A program made the translations under genes and the position numbers. Of a DNA stretch of 51,143 bases, positions 29,424 through 36,635 are shown one piece after another (within the stretch, counting starts at the first letter, position 1; each line of letters starts with the position of its first letter). The stretch lies in the IMG/VR virus record IMGVR_UViG_3300046660_000285, positions 1 to 51,143 of that record. The stretch is one strand, 5' to 3'. The stretch comes from a virus. The notes beneath the pieces are model-generated. The model was not told where the DNA came from and ran no database searches. It saw nothing but the letters and a program-made list of their open reading frames with translations.

Positions 29424-30235
29424 CCGTCCTCGAATTCGGCGAGTATCTCGTCGGTCAAAAGCGACTTGAAGCGCTCGCTTATGTGGTCATGTGCCTTGAG
29501 AGCAAAAGAGCGAAGGGTTTCCCACGCCACGGTGCCAGTTACGGCGTTGAAAGCCAATTTCAACACCGGCCGCGGTTCTGGGTGGTTCGGTTCGATCGTA
29601 GCCCCCAAAGCCATTGTGATCGCGACTACGGATCGATCCTCTGAATTCTCAGGGTTCATTGGCTCGAGCCAATTGACGTTCCAGCCGATTGCCGGGCGCG
29701 GCTCCAACGACCTCCAATGCCTGAATACAGTTTCGACCCGCCTCTGCTCGCCCCCGTCTGGTTTCATAATGATCATATTATCGTAGAAAACTTGCGCTGA
29801 GGTCAGCGAAGGCACTTCCTGATCATGCTCCAGCTGAAAGTCAGAAATCGTTCGAAAGTATTCGGAGGCGCCGTCGAGCGCCTTTTCAAAGCCCGGATAC
29901 GAAGTCGCTCGCGCGCGCCGTCGCCAGTTCCAACCGAGGAATCGCTCCTGCGCCTGCAACAATCGCTCGCCACTCTCTTCGATGAACCACCAGCGCGGTG
30001 GCGCGCCGAGATCGCCGGGAAGCATAATCGGCGGTGCGCCGACAAATTCTGAATTGTCCATGCCCACCACAGGCATTTGGCGCTCAACGACGGGAAATTC
30101 GTCTGCAAAGCGCCGGTGCAGTTCGCTAATGCGGAACGGATCGACGAGCTGGCCCGTCGAGAACACAGAGATGCCCATCTCATTGATCGGCGCGGCCGGC
30201 AAAAGCACGCGCCGAGCATCGTCAGTCCCACCCAT
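29420..30235 (-). CDS. Cassette gene 1: TIGR04255 family protein
   Basis: 271 aa from ATG 30235 with AGGAA eight bases upstream. Family signature: LLPAAPINEMGISVF near the start, then WWFIEESGERLLQAQERFLG and NWRRRARATSYPGFEKAL, and AQVFYDNMIIM. TIGR04255 proteins are sporadically distributed, often on mobile DNA, without an assigned role. It leads a three-gene operon inserted antisense between tape measure and capsid genes. Sequence here looks less GC-rich than its surroundings, consistent with a separate origin. Confidence 0.85.
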   Translation of the reverse strand: MGGTDDARRVLLPAAPINEMGISVFSTGQLVDPFRISELHRRFADEFPVVERQMPVVGMDNSEFVGAPPIMLPGDLGAPPRWWFIEESGERLLQAQERFLGWNWRRRARATSYPGFEKALDGASEYFRTISDFQLEHDQEVPSLTSAQVFYDNMIIMKPDGGEQRRVETVFRHWRSLEPRPAIGWNVNWLEPMNPENSEDRSVVAITMALGATIEPNHPEPRPVLKLAFNAVTGTVAWETLRSFALKAHDHISERFKSLLTDEILAEFEDG

Positions 30236-30256
30236 TGGAGAATTCCTATCGCTAGC

Positions 30257-30271
30257 GAACGGAAATGCAAC
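30257..30271. promoter_or_regulatory. Imperfect LexA-like box before the three-gene cassette
   Basis: GAAC-GGAAATG-CAAC, one mismatch from GAAC-N7-GAAC, 22 bp upstream of the cassette ATG. Alone it is weak evidence; it may be chance. Confidence 0.25.
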
Positions 30272-30333
30272 TACCCCTCGAGAAGGATTACGTCCAATCC
30301 GGAGCAATCTTCATCAAAGAGATGCTTCCACCC

Positions 30334-30365
30334 GCCGTAATCGGTCCGCACGCGCACATATAACC
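30334..30365 (+). promoter_or_regulatory. Late-unit motif, copy 3 (before capsid protease)
   Basis: GCCGTAATC at 30334-30342, second box TAACC at 30361-30365. The next ATG is 41 bp from the first G, the same distance as at the portal. Confidence 0.62.
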
Positions 30366-30374
30366 GGTGCGGCC

Positions 30375-31526
30375 ATGCTCATGGCCGATCGCCTCACGCT
30401 CGATACGCCCCGTCGCACTGCCGACGGATATATGGCCGTTCGTGCGCGCGCGGCTCGGACGGGCGTATATCAATATTCCGGCTCCGAGATCGACCCCGAT
30501 AACTCGCATGGCCTTCGCGACCAAGCATCGGTCAATGTGCTGCGCGACGAAAACACGGTGTTCGACACCAAGGCGGCGCACAGTTTCATCGGCAAGCCGA
30601 TCACCGACGACCATCCGCACGAAGCGGTGACAGCCAGCAATTGGCGCGACCATGCGCGCGGCGTGATTATGGGCGCGATGCGCGACGGCGACCACCTGTC
30701 GTTTGATCTGCTGATCACCGATGCCGCCATGATTGCCAAGGTCGAGGCCGGGAAGGTCGAGATTTCCAACGGCTACCAGAGCGCGCTCCAATTCGGCGAC
30801 TTCAAGGCGCCCGACGGCACAGTCTGTCAGGCCCGCCAAGAGAACATCGCCGGCAACCATTCCGCCATCGTTGACCGCGGTCGTGCCGGCCCGACGTGCG
30901 CAATCCCGATCGCAGCGCGCTGCGATTCCGCCCCCCAATCCTTTCTCGATTCCCTGAAGACGGAGAAGCCCGTGATTACCATGCTCATCGACGGGCTGAC
31001 CGTCGACGTGTCCAACGCCGACACGGCGAAGGCGACGATCACCACCATCCTGGCCGCGCGCGATGGCGCGCTGTCCAAGGTTTCCGGCCTCGAAACGCAG
31101 GTCGCCACCCTGACGACCGACAAGGCGACGCTCGAAGCGGAAAAGGTCACCCTGACCCAGCAGCTCGCCGACGCGTCGAGCCCCGCCAAGCTGCGCGATG
31201 CCGCCAAAGCCTATGCGCTGATCGCGGACAAGGCGAAGGCGCTCGGCGTCACCGTCACCGACGCGATGGACCAGTCCGCGATCATCAAGGCGGTGGTCGA
31301 CGGCAAGATCGACGGGAGCCTACGCGAAGGCTGGACCGACGCGCAGTACGCCGCGTCGTTCGCCTCGCTGACCAAGGACGTGAAGGCCACCGATGTCGCG
31401 CCGGGGATCGCCGGGTCGCCGGTCGTGCTCGGCGATGCGCAGACCGAATACGCCGCCGCCCGCGACAAGCGGAAGACATCCCTTTCCGATGCGTGGAAGG
31501 CCCCCTCCACCGCGACCGCCCAGTAA
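30375..31526 (+). CDS. Capsid maturation protease/scaffold-like protein (DUF2213)
   Basis: 383 aa from ATG 30375. The N-terminal 190 residues fit DUF2213 (GYMAVRARAARTGVYQYSG, FIGKPITDDHPHEAV, KVEISNGYQS, and GNHSAIVDRGRAG). The rest is a helical, scaffold-like region with coiled coil (LETQVATLTTDKATLEAEK). Probably a protease fused to scaffold, acting during prohead assembly with the cement and major capsid genes that follow. Confidence 0.85.
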   Translation: MLMADRLTLDTPRRTADGYMAVRARAARTGVYQYSGSEIDPDNSHGLRDQASVNVLRDENTVFDTKAAHSFIGKPITDDHPHEAVTASNWRDHARGVIMGAMRDGDHLSFDLLITDAAMIAKVEAGKVEISNGYQSALQFGDFKAPDGTVCQARQENIAGNHSAIVDRGRAGPTCAIPIAARCDSAPQSFLDSLKTEKPVITMLIDGLTVDVSNADTAKATITTILAARDGALSKVSGLETQVATLTTDKATLEAEKVTLTQQLADASSPAKLRDAAKAYALIADKAKALGVTVTDAMDQSAIIKAVVDGKIDGSLREGWTDAQYAASFASLTKDVKATDVAPGIAGSPVVLGDAQTEYAAARDKRKTSLSDAWKAPSTATAQ

Positions 31527-31538
31527 GGATCCACTGAC

Positions 31539-32003
31539 ATGTCGATCACCATTCAGAGCACTTATCTGACCGACTATGCCCGCGGTTTCGCCGGCATGGT
31601 GGCGGACGGCGAGACGTCGAACCGCATCAGCCGCACCGTCGAGGATGCCGCGGGCATCGCGTTCGGCAAGGCCGCGTGGCGCGGATCGGGTGACCATGGC
31701 GTCACCGCGACCCCCGCGACCGGCACCTTCATGGGCGTCACGATCGCCGACGCCGGTGTCATGCCCAACGGCGTGACTGCGGCGGACATCTATCCCCAGT
31801 ATTCGACGGCCGGGCTGCTCAACGAAGGCGTTATCTTCGTCATCCCGAGCGTGAACGTGGCCGACGGCGACGCCGCCTATGTCACGCCCGCGGGGCTGTG
31901 GACCAACGTCAGCAACTCGGGCGCCAACTTCCTCGTCCCGGCGAAATACGACGAGACCATTGTGAGCGGGAGCCCAGTGCGCCTCCGCGTTACCCGTTCG
32001 TAA
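31539..32003 (+). CDS. Capsid cement/decoration-like protein
   Basis: 154 aa, beta-rich with Gly/Ala/Thr-rich strands (GFAGMVADGETSNRISRTVE ... FVIPSVNVADGDAAYVTP). Size, composition and position between protease and major capsid fit the structural cement proteins found with DUF2184 capsids. Upstream SD AAGGAT-like. Confidence 0.78.
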   Translation: MSITIQSTYLTDYARGFAGMVADGETSNRISRTVEDAAGIAFGKAAWRGSGDHGVTATPATGTFMGVTIADAGVMPNGVTAADIYPQYSTAGLLNEGVIFVIPSVNVADGDAAYVTPAGLWTNVSNSGANFLVPAKYDETIVSGSPVRLRVTRS

Positions 32004-32017
32004 GGGGGAATAGACAG

Positions 32018-32944
32018 ATGACCGGCACCATTTTTCAGGACGCCCAGCAGGCCGCCGGATTCGTCCAGGCGCCCTTGCTGCGGATGCACACCGCCGTCCT
32101 CGAGCAGAAGTACCCATCGTTCGACTATGCCGGCCTGGTGCCCGTCAATACCGACGGTGACATGTGGGACATCGGCACGATCGTGACGTCGGGCGACGTC
32201 GCCGGCGTTGCCGACTACATCTCGGGCAAGGGCTTCGATATCCCGAACGTTGGGGTTAGCTTCTCGCAGGGCACCAGCGCATTCTTCCTGGCGGGCGCCG
32301 GCTATGAGCTCAGCCTGCAGGAAGTGAACCGCGTCTCGCGGCTTGGTATCCCGCTCAGCCCACGCAAAGCCTCGGCCGCGCACATGGTTGCGGACAAGTT
32401 CGTCTACGACCGGGTCATTCGCGGCTCGACCGAAAAGAACTTCACCGGCATGATCAACAATGCGTCGGTTCCAACGGCGAATGCGCCGACCGGTACATGG
32501 GGCACTGCAACGCCGGCGCAGATGCTCGCCGACGTGAATGCCGCGCTCAACGATGTGATCGTCAACTCGAAAGAGACGGCGATGCCGAACGCGCTGCTGC
32601 TGCCGACATCTGCCTTCCTAGTCGCCAACAACACCCAGTTGACCAATGTCGGCGAGTCGGTGCTGACCTACCTGAAGGCGAACAACAGCTACACGGCGAT
32701 GACCGGCCAGGCACTCGACATCCGGCCGAGCCGCGAGCTCGAAACCGCCGGCGCGGGCAGCACGCGGCGCATGGTCGCCTACGAGAAGAGCCCCGACAAC
32801 ATGGAGTTCTTCCTGCCCGGCCTTTACGAGTTCCTGCCGCAGTTCCCCATCTCGTCGATGGCGTGGCGGATCGACGGCATCATGAATGTCGGCCAGCTCG
32901 AGATCTATCGTCCCAAGACGATGTCTTATCGCGACAACATCTGA
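32018..32944 (+). CDS. Major capsid protein (DUF2184-like)
   Basis: 308 aa from ATG 32018, with AAGGGGGA just upstream. Typical elements: QAPLLRMHTAVLEQKYPS near the start, YELSLQEVNRVSRLGIPL, and C-terminal YEFLPQFPISSMAWRIDGIM then VGQLEIYRPKTM. HK97-type fold expected from the family. No fusion or frameshift is seen. Confidence 0.88.
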   Translation: MTGTIFQDAQQAAGFVQAPLLRMHTAVLEQKYPSFDYAGLVPVNTDGDMWDIGTIVTSGDVAGVADYISGKGFDIPNVGVSFSQGTSAFFLAGAGYELSLQEVNRVSRLGIPLSPRKASAAHMVADKFVYDRVIRGSTEKNFTGMINNASVPTANAPTGTWGTATPAQMLADVNAALNDVIVNSKETAMPNALLLPTSAFLVANNTQLTNVGESVLTYLKANNSYTAMTGQALDIRPSRELETAGAGSTRRMVAYEKSPDNMEFFLPGLYEFLPQFPISSMAWRIDGIMNVGQLEIYRPKTMSYRDNI

Positions 32945-32955
32945 GGATCGGCACC

Positions 32956-33240
32956 ATGAAGACATTCACGAACCACACCGCTGGGCCTCGGGGCATCAAT
33001 GTCCAGGGCGGCGTCACCCGCTGGATCGAGCCCGGCCAATCGGTCGAGATCGATCCCAAGACGATCGTCGGCGACGTGCCCGATCTCGGCAAGGCCGGAG
33101 ATACGACGTCTGCGGACGACACCGAGTTGGTCGAATCCGTCCAGGCCGAAAACGCCGCGCTGAAGGAGCAGGTCGACACGCTGACCAAGGCCAACGCCGA
33201 CCTGACCACCAAGCTCGAAGCGGCGACCAAGAAGGCCTGA
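32956..33240 (+). CDS. Small head-associated protein with C-terminal coiled coil
   Basis: 94 aa. N-terminal 40 residues beta-like (NHTAGPRGINVQGGVTRWIE), then a charged helix with heptad pattern (ENAALKEQVDTLTKANADLT). Resembles small proteins found between capsid and head-completion genes; exact role not known. Confidence 0.7.
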   Translation: MKTFTNHTAGPRGINVQGGVTRWIEPGQSVEIDPKTIVGDVPDLGKAGDTTSADDTELVESVQAENAALKEQVDTLTKANADLTTKLEAATKKA

Positions 33241-33258
33241 ACCAATTTCGTCGCGGGG

Positions 33259-33293
33259 AAAGGGGCCGCTCCGCTCGCGTGGGGCGGCCCTTT
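33259..33293 (+). terminator. GC-rich hairpin between capsid and head-completion genes
   Basis: Stem GGGCCGC (33263-33269) with GCGGCCC (33284-33290), extended by AAA/TTT, loop about 14 nt, followed by only three T. May be a weak terminator or an RNA-processing site that sets the high capsid message apart. Confidence 0.4.
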
Positions 33294-33306
33294 GCATGAG
33301 GTAGAA

Positions 33307-33762
33307 ATGCCGTACACCGAACCGACTGCCGCCGACCTCAAGGCGCGCTACCCAGCGTTTGCCGCGGTGGACGATGCGACGATCGACTACTGGCTGACGG
33401 ACGCGCATCGCTACGTCGATCAGACCTGGACCGAGGGGGATTACGCGCCTGCCCTGATCGCTGCGGCGGCGCACAACATGACCAGGGCAGGCGTGGTCGG
33501 CATCGTCGGCAGCGACGTTTCCGGGTTCGCCGCGGCGGGCGTGACGTCCTTCAAATCGGGCACATTCCAGGCGCAGTTCAGCGAGGAAGCGATCAAGGCG
33601 CAGGTCGCCGGCGGATGGGAATCGACCACCTATGGGCAGGAGTACCTGGCCCTGCTGCGCCGCAATGTGTCGAGCATGGGCGTGACCGCCCCCGGTGTCG
33701 TGCCGTGCGGATATGGCTTCAACGGCTACGCCGGTCCGCTGCCGCCTTGGGTCTGCTGGTGA
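33307..33762 (+). CDS. Head-tail connector (DUF4054-like)
   Basis: 151 aa: AADLKARYPAFAAVDDATID, then YWLTDAHRYVDQTWTEGDYA and TRAGVVGIVGSD, as in DUF4054 adaptor proteins that attach below the portal. GTGA overlap with the next gene. Confidence 0.85.
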   Translation: MPYTEPTAADLKARYPAFAAVDDATIDYWLTDAHRYVDQTWTEGDYAPALIAAAAHNMTRAGVVGIVGSDVSGFAAAGVTSFKSGTFQAQFSEEAIKAQVAGGWESTTYGQEYLALLRRNVSSMGVTAPGVVPCGYGFNGYAGPLPPWVCW

Positions 33763-34148
33763 ACCTCCCTGGCGCCTTCGCATCGCTTGCCAAGATGGCA
33801 TCTGCCGCGATGGGCGCGCCGTTCTATGATGGCGTTGTGCTGATCACCGGCACGCCGGGCGGGCATGATGACGACGGCAACTTCATCCCCGGTCTGCCGC
33901 CGGCGCAGATCGCATGCACGGTCCAGATCGACGCCATGGACGAACGCTCCCGGCCCGAGGGTTGGACCGACAAGGATTACCGCTTCATCATCCTGTCGGG
34001 CAGCTTCGATGGTGCAATCGATGCCGACGCGCGTGTCAGGGTGACGGACGCAAGGGCGCCGACGGATTTTCGCGTCGAATGGCTCGTCAGCGCCCTGCAG
34101 CGCGATCCGGCCGCGATCGGCTGGGTTGGTAAAGGTCGGCGGGCATGA
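33759..34148 (+). CDS. Head-tail joining protein-like
   Basis: 129 aa from GTG 33759. Beta-rich (ASAAMGAPFYDGVVLITGTP ... QIACTVQIDAM), with RFIILSGSFDG and a C-terminal VEWLVSALQRDPAAIGWVGK. Fits the small head-closure/stopper class by size and place; no specific family confirmed. Confidence 0.65.
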   Translation: MNLPGAFASLAKMASAAMGAPFYDGVVLITGTPGGHDDDGNFIPGLPPAQIACTVQIDAMDERSRPEGWTDKDYRFIILSGSFDGAIDADARVRVTDARAPTDFRVEWLVSALQRDPAAIGWVGKGRRA

Positions 34149-34555
34149 TCCGCTTCACCGACAATCATAGCGCCAGGCTAGCGAGATTGGCACGTCATCG
34201 CGTCGTGCCGGCGCTTGGCGATGTCATTGAGGCCGGCGCACAGGCAATCGCTGAGGACGCGGCGAACAGCATCCGCGCCGACAGCATCTCAGGGCCCGGG
34301 CATATCCCATCTGCACCAGGCCAGCCGCCGAATGCCGACAGCCACGATCTCGACCAGTCAATCCATGCTACGGAGTTGATTGAACTGAGCGACTCGATCC
34401 GAGCTAGCGTGAGTGCCGACAGCGAGCACGCATGGATTGAGAAAGGCGGAGCGAATGTCGAACCCCGCCCCTACATGGAACCGGCGGTCGAGCGCGCGCG
34501 CCACGACGTCGTCGCCGAACTGGGCAAGCGCTTCGTGGCCGAGGTCAACGGCTGA
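34145..34555 (+). CDS. HK97 gp10-like tail/head-tail protein
   Basis: 136 aa. The C-terminal part with SADSEHAWIEKGGANVEPRP then YMEPAVERARHDV is the recognisable HK97 gp10-like ending ("HA..vE.GG..... pRPFm.pA"). These proteins join head to tail. Coupled on both sides. Confidence 0.8.
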   Translation: MIRFTDNHSARLARLARHRVVPALGDVIEAGAQAIAEDAANSIRADSISGPGHIPSAPGQPPNADSHDLDQSIHATELIELSDSIRASVSADSEHAWIEKGGANVEPRPYMEPAVERARHDVVAELGKRFVAEVNG

Positions 34556-34992
34556 TGGCGGTATCAAAGCTCAAGGTCCGGGCGGCGATGATGGCGGCGC
34601 TGAAGGCGAACGATGGCGTTACCGCGCTGATCGACAAGGCCGCGATCTATCCCGGCACCGTTCCCGCGACACGACCAACCGAATTCGCGCGGTTTGGTAC
34701 CTTCATCGCGTCTCCGTTCGCATTGTCCGGACTGCGATCGGCAAGCTACCGGGTCTCCGTACAGGCATTCTCACACGACCTGGTCGACGGCGCCGGCACA
34801 GTCATCAAGCCGGCCGAGGACAACGTCCACGATATGGGCGCCGCCATCGAAACTGCGCTTGACGGCACGACGCTGGATCTTGGCGATCTAAAACTGCGCC
34901 TCGAATGGCTGCAGACGCTGGCCACGTCCGACCCAACCGAGGCGTCGGCCTGGATGGTCACGACCACCTTCAACGGCGAGGTCGCGGGCTGA
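34555..34992 (+). CDS. Tail terminator/completion protein (DUF3168-like)
   Basis: 145 aa: KVRAAMMAALKANDGVTALI, IYPGTVPATRPTEFAR and LKLRLEWLQTLATSDP fit small tail-terminator proteins (DUF3168/gpU-like). Caps the tail tube to join the head connector. The late motif copy 4 follows its stop directly. Confidence 0.78.
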   Translation: MAVSKLKVRAAMMAALKANDGVTALIDKAAIYPGTVPATRPTEFARFGTFIASPFALSGLRSASYRVSVQAFSHDLVDGAGTVIKPAEDNVHDMGAAIETALDGTTLDLGDLKLRLEWLQTLATSDPTEASAWMVTTTFNGEVAG

Positions 34993-34995
34993 TCA

Positions 34996-35028
34996 GCCGT
35001 AATTCTGGCCCCGCGCGCGGGCGTATCG
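34996..35028 (+). promoter_or_regulatory. Late-unit motif, copy 4 (before tail-tip genes)
   Basis: TGATCAGCCGTAATT with GCCGTAAT at 34996-35003, second box TATCG at 35024-35028. The following GTG start lies 40 bp after the first G. Confidence 0.62.
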
Positions 35029-35035
35029 CACAGCG

Positions 35036-35704
35036 GTGCGCACTCTCCACCTCTGTCAGTTCGGCTTCCGCACGACGAACATCCGCCGCGTCGGACATGT
35101 TCTCGACGGTGGGACGGCGCTCAGCGGCATAATTGACCAGGTCGAACCCGATGGCGGCGGATATCTGCAAGCCGATTTCAGTAATGGGACGGCGCGCACG
35201 AAGGTTGCGGGCAACGCCTGGCGCGTCATCAGCGATGCCGATGCCGGGGAGGCGTTCATCGTCCTGCTGTGCGCTGAGCGTCGGTTCCAGCCCGTTGGCG
35301 CCGTCGCGACCGTCACGCACAGCGATGACACACCGTTTGACGACGACACGCCCTACGAAAGCGGTAGCGCGGACTATGAGACGACGGTGGACGCGGCATT
35401 GCGCGCGACAACGCTGCAGATATCGGGAACGTCGACGACGCCGCTGATCGGCGGTGAATTGTTCTCAATCCAGCACGCGAACTGGGGATGGCGCGCCTAT
35501 CGCGTCAGGTCGATCGACGGCGACACGATCACCTTTCGGCCGCCCCTGCGTGAAGCGGTCGCCGCGGGAACGGCGCTCGAGTTCGACACCCCGCGCTGCC
35601 AGATGATGCTGACCGGCGCAACGGCGGACAACACCACCGATATGGGCCGGTTCACCTCCTGCGCCGCCAGCTTCACCGAGGATATGCGGCCGCCGGAGTC
35701 ATGA
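35036..35704 (+). CDS. Tail-tip (distal tail-like) protein
   Basis: 222 aa from GTG 35036. Beta-rich with FRPPLREAVAAGTALEFDTP and RCQMMLTG near the C-terminus, the ending often seen in phage tail-tip proteins before the J-like protein. No catalytic site seen. First of four coupled tail-tip genes. Confidence 0.72.
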   Translation: MRTLHLCQFGFRTTNIRRVGHVLDGGTALSGIIDQVEPDGGGYLQADFSNGTARTKVAGNAWRVISDADAGEAFIVLLCAERRFQPVGAVATVTHSDDTPFDDDTPYESGSADYETTVDAALRATTLQISGTSTTPLIGGELFSIQHANWGWRAYRVRSIDGDTITFRPPLREAVAAGTALEFDTPRCQMMLTGATADNTTDMGRFTSCAASFTEDMRPPES

Positions 35705-36243
35705 GGCAGTCGGTGTTATTCCGCATCGCGTCCGATCCGGTTGCGCGAATCTGGTCCGGCGTCGGCGATCTCGTCATCCCAGCCGACATCGTAGAGCTTG
35801 CCCCAGCCACTTACCTAGGCGGCGGCGCGCTGGTGAACATCCCCGAGCTCGACCAGGGCATCAACGGCACCGCATCGCGCCTCGACATCACGGTGTCGGG
35901 TGTCAGTGCCGCAACCCTCGCGCTCGCTATCGAGGAAGCGCCGTCGGTCAAGGGCGCCAAGGTCCATATCGGCAACGTCTATTTCGATGACGACTGGCAG
36001 ATCTCCGACGTCGAATGGATCGCGGTTCTACGCGCCGATACGCTGACGACGGCACGGCAGGGCACGACGCGGTCGATCACCCTCTCGATCGGCACCGACT
36101 TTACCGATCGGTCGCGGGCGCCGGTCTCGTTTTGGACTGATAGCGACCAGCGGAGGCGATCGCCGACCGACCGGTTTTTCGATCACATCGCGGGAATCTC
36201 GTCGGGGACGAGTCGACGCTTCGGGCCGAGCGACAGCAAATGA
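35701..36243 (+). CDS. Minor tail/tail-tip protein
   Basis: 180 aa. MRQSVLFRIASDPVARIWSG, LVNIPELDQGINGTASRLDI and DFTDRSRAPVSFWTDSDQRR, then DRFFDHIAG: a family commonly encoded just before the NlpC/DUF6950-like gene in siphophage tail modules. Structural role inferred. Confidence 0.72.
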   Translation: MRQSVLFRIASDPVARIWSGVGDLVIPADIVELAPATYLGGGALVNIPELDQGINGTASRLDITVSGVSAATLALAIEEAPSVKGAKVHIGNVYFDDDWQISDVEWIAVLRADTLTTARQGTTRSITLSIGTDFTDRSRAPVSFWTDSDQRRRSPTDRFFDHIAGISSGTSRRFGPSDSK

Positions 36244-36635
36244 CCGATCTCGGCGCCTATCTCCAATCGGCGATCTCGCGGACCTGGGCATGGGGTCGTT
36301 GGGATTGCTGCCGGTTCGCCGCGGAATGGTGCATCCGCCGCGGTCGCGGCGATCCCATGGACTTCCTGCGACCGCTCTACACGTCGGAATTTGCTGCCCT
36401 GCGCACCATCCGAGAGGGCGGCGGGCTCGTTGCGCTGTGGTCGCGCGGGATGGCTGATATCGACGCACCTGAGGTAGAAAACGCCGCGCTCGGCGATGTC
36501 GGCATCGTCAACGAGTTTACTGATCACGGCGACGAGCAGGTCTGCGCGATCTACACGGGCAAGCGCTGGGCTATGCTCGGCATTCATGGACTGGTCTGCG
36601 TGCCCGCCGAGCCGATCAAGGTCTGGCGGCCATGA
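36240..36635 (+). CDS. DUF6950-like tail protein (NlpC/P60-like fold)
   Basis: 131 aa. TWAWGRWDCCRFAAEW matches the W-x-x-G-x-x-DC pattern with a catalytic-type Cys; a GDVGIVNEF region and GLVCVPAEPIKVWRP follow. May act as a tail-tip peptidoglycan hydrolase during entry, or be structural. Coupled to the J-like gene. Confidence 0.78.
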   Translation: MTDLGAYLQSAISRTWAWGRWDCCRFAAEWCIRRGRGDPMDFLRPLYTSEFAALRTIREGGGLVALWSRGMADIDAPEVENAALGDVGIVNEFTDHGDEQVCAIYTGKRWAMLGIHGLVCVPAEPIKVWRP

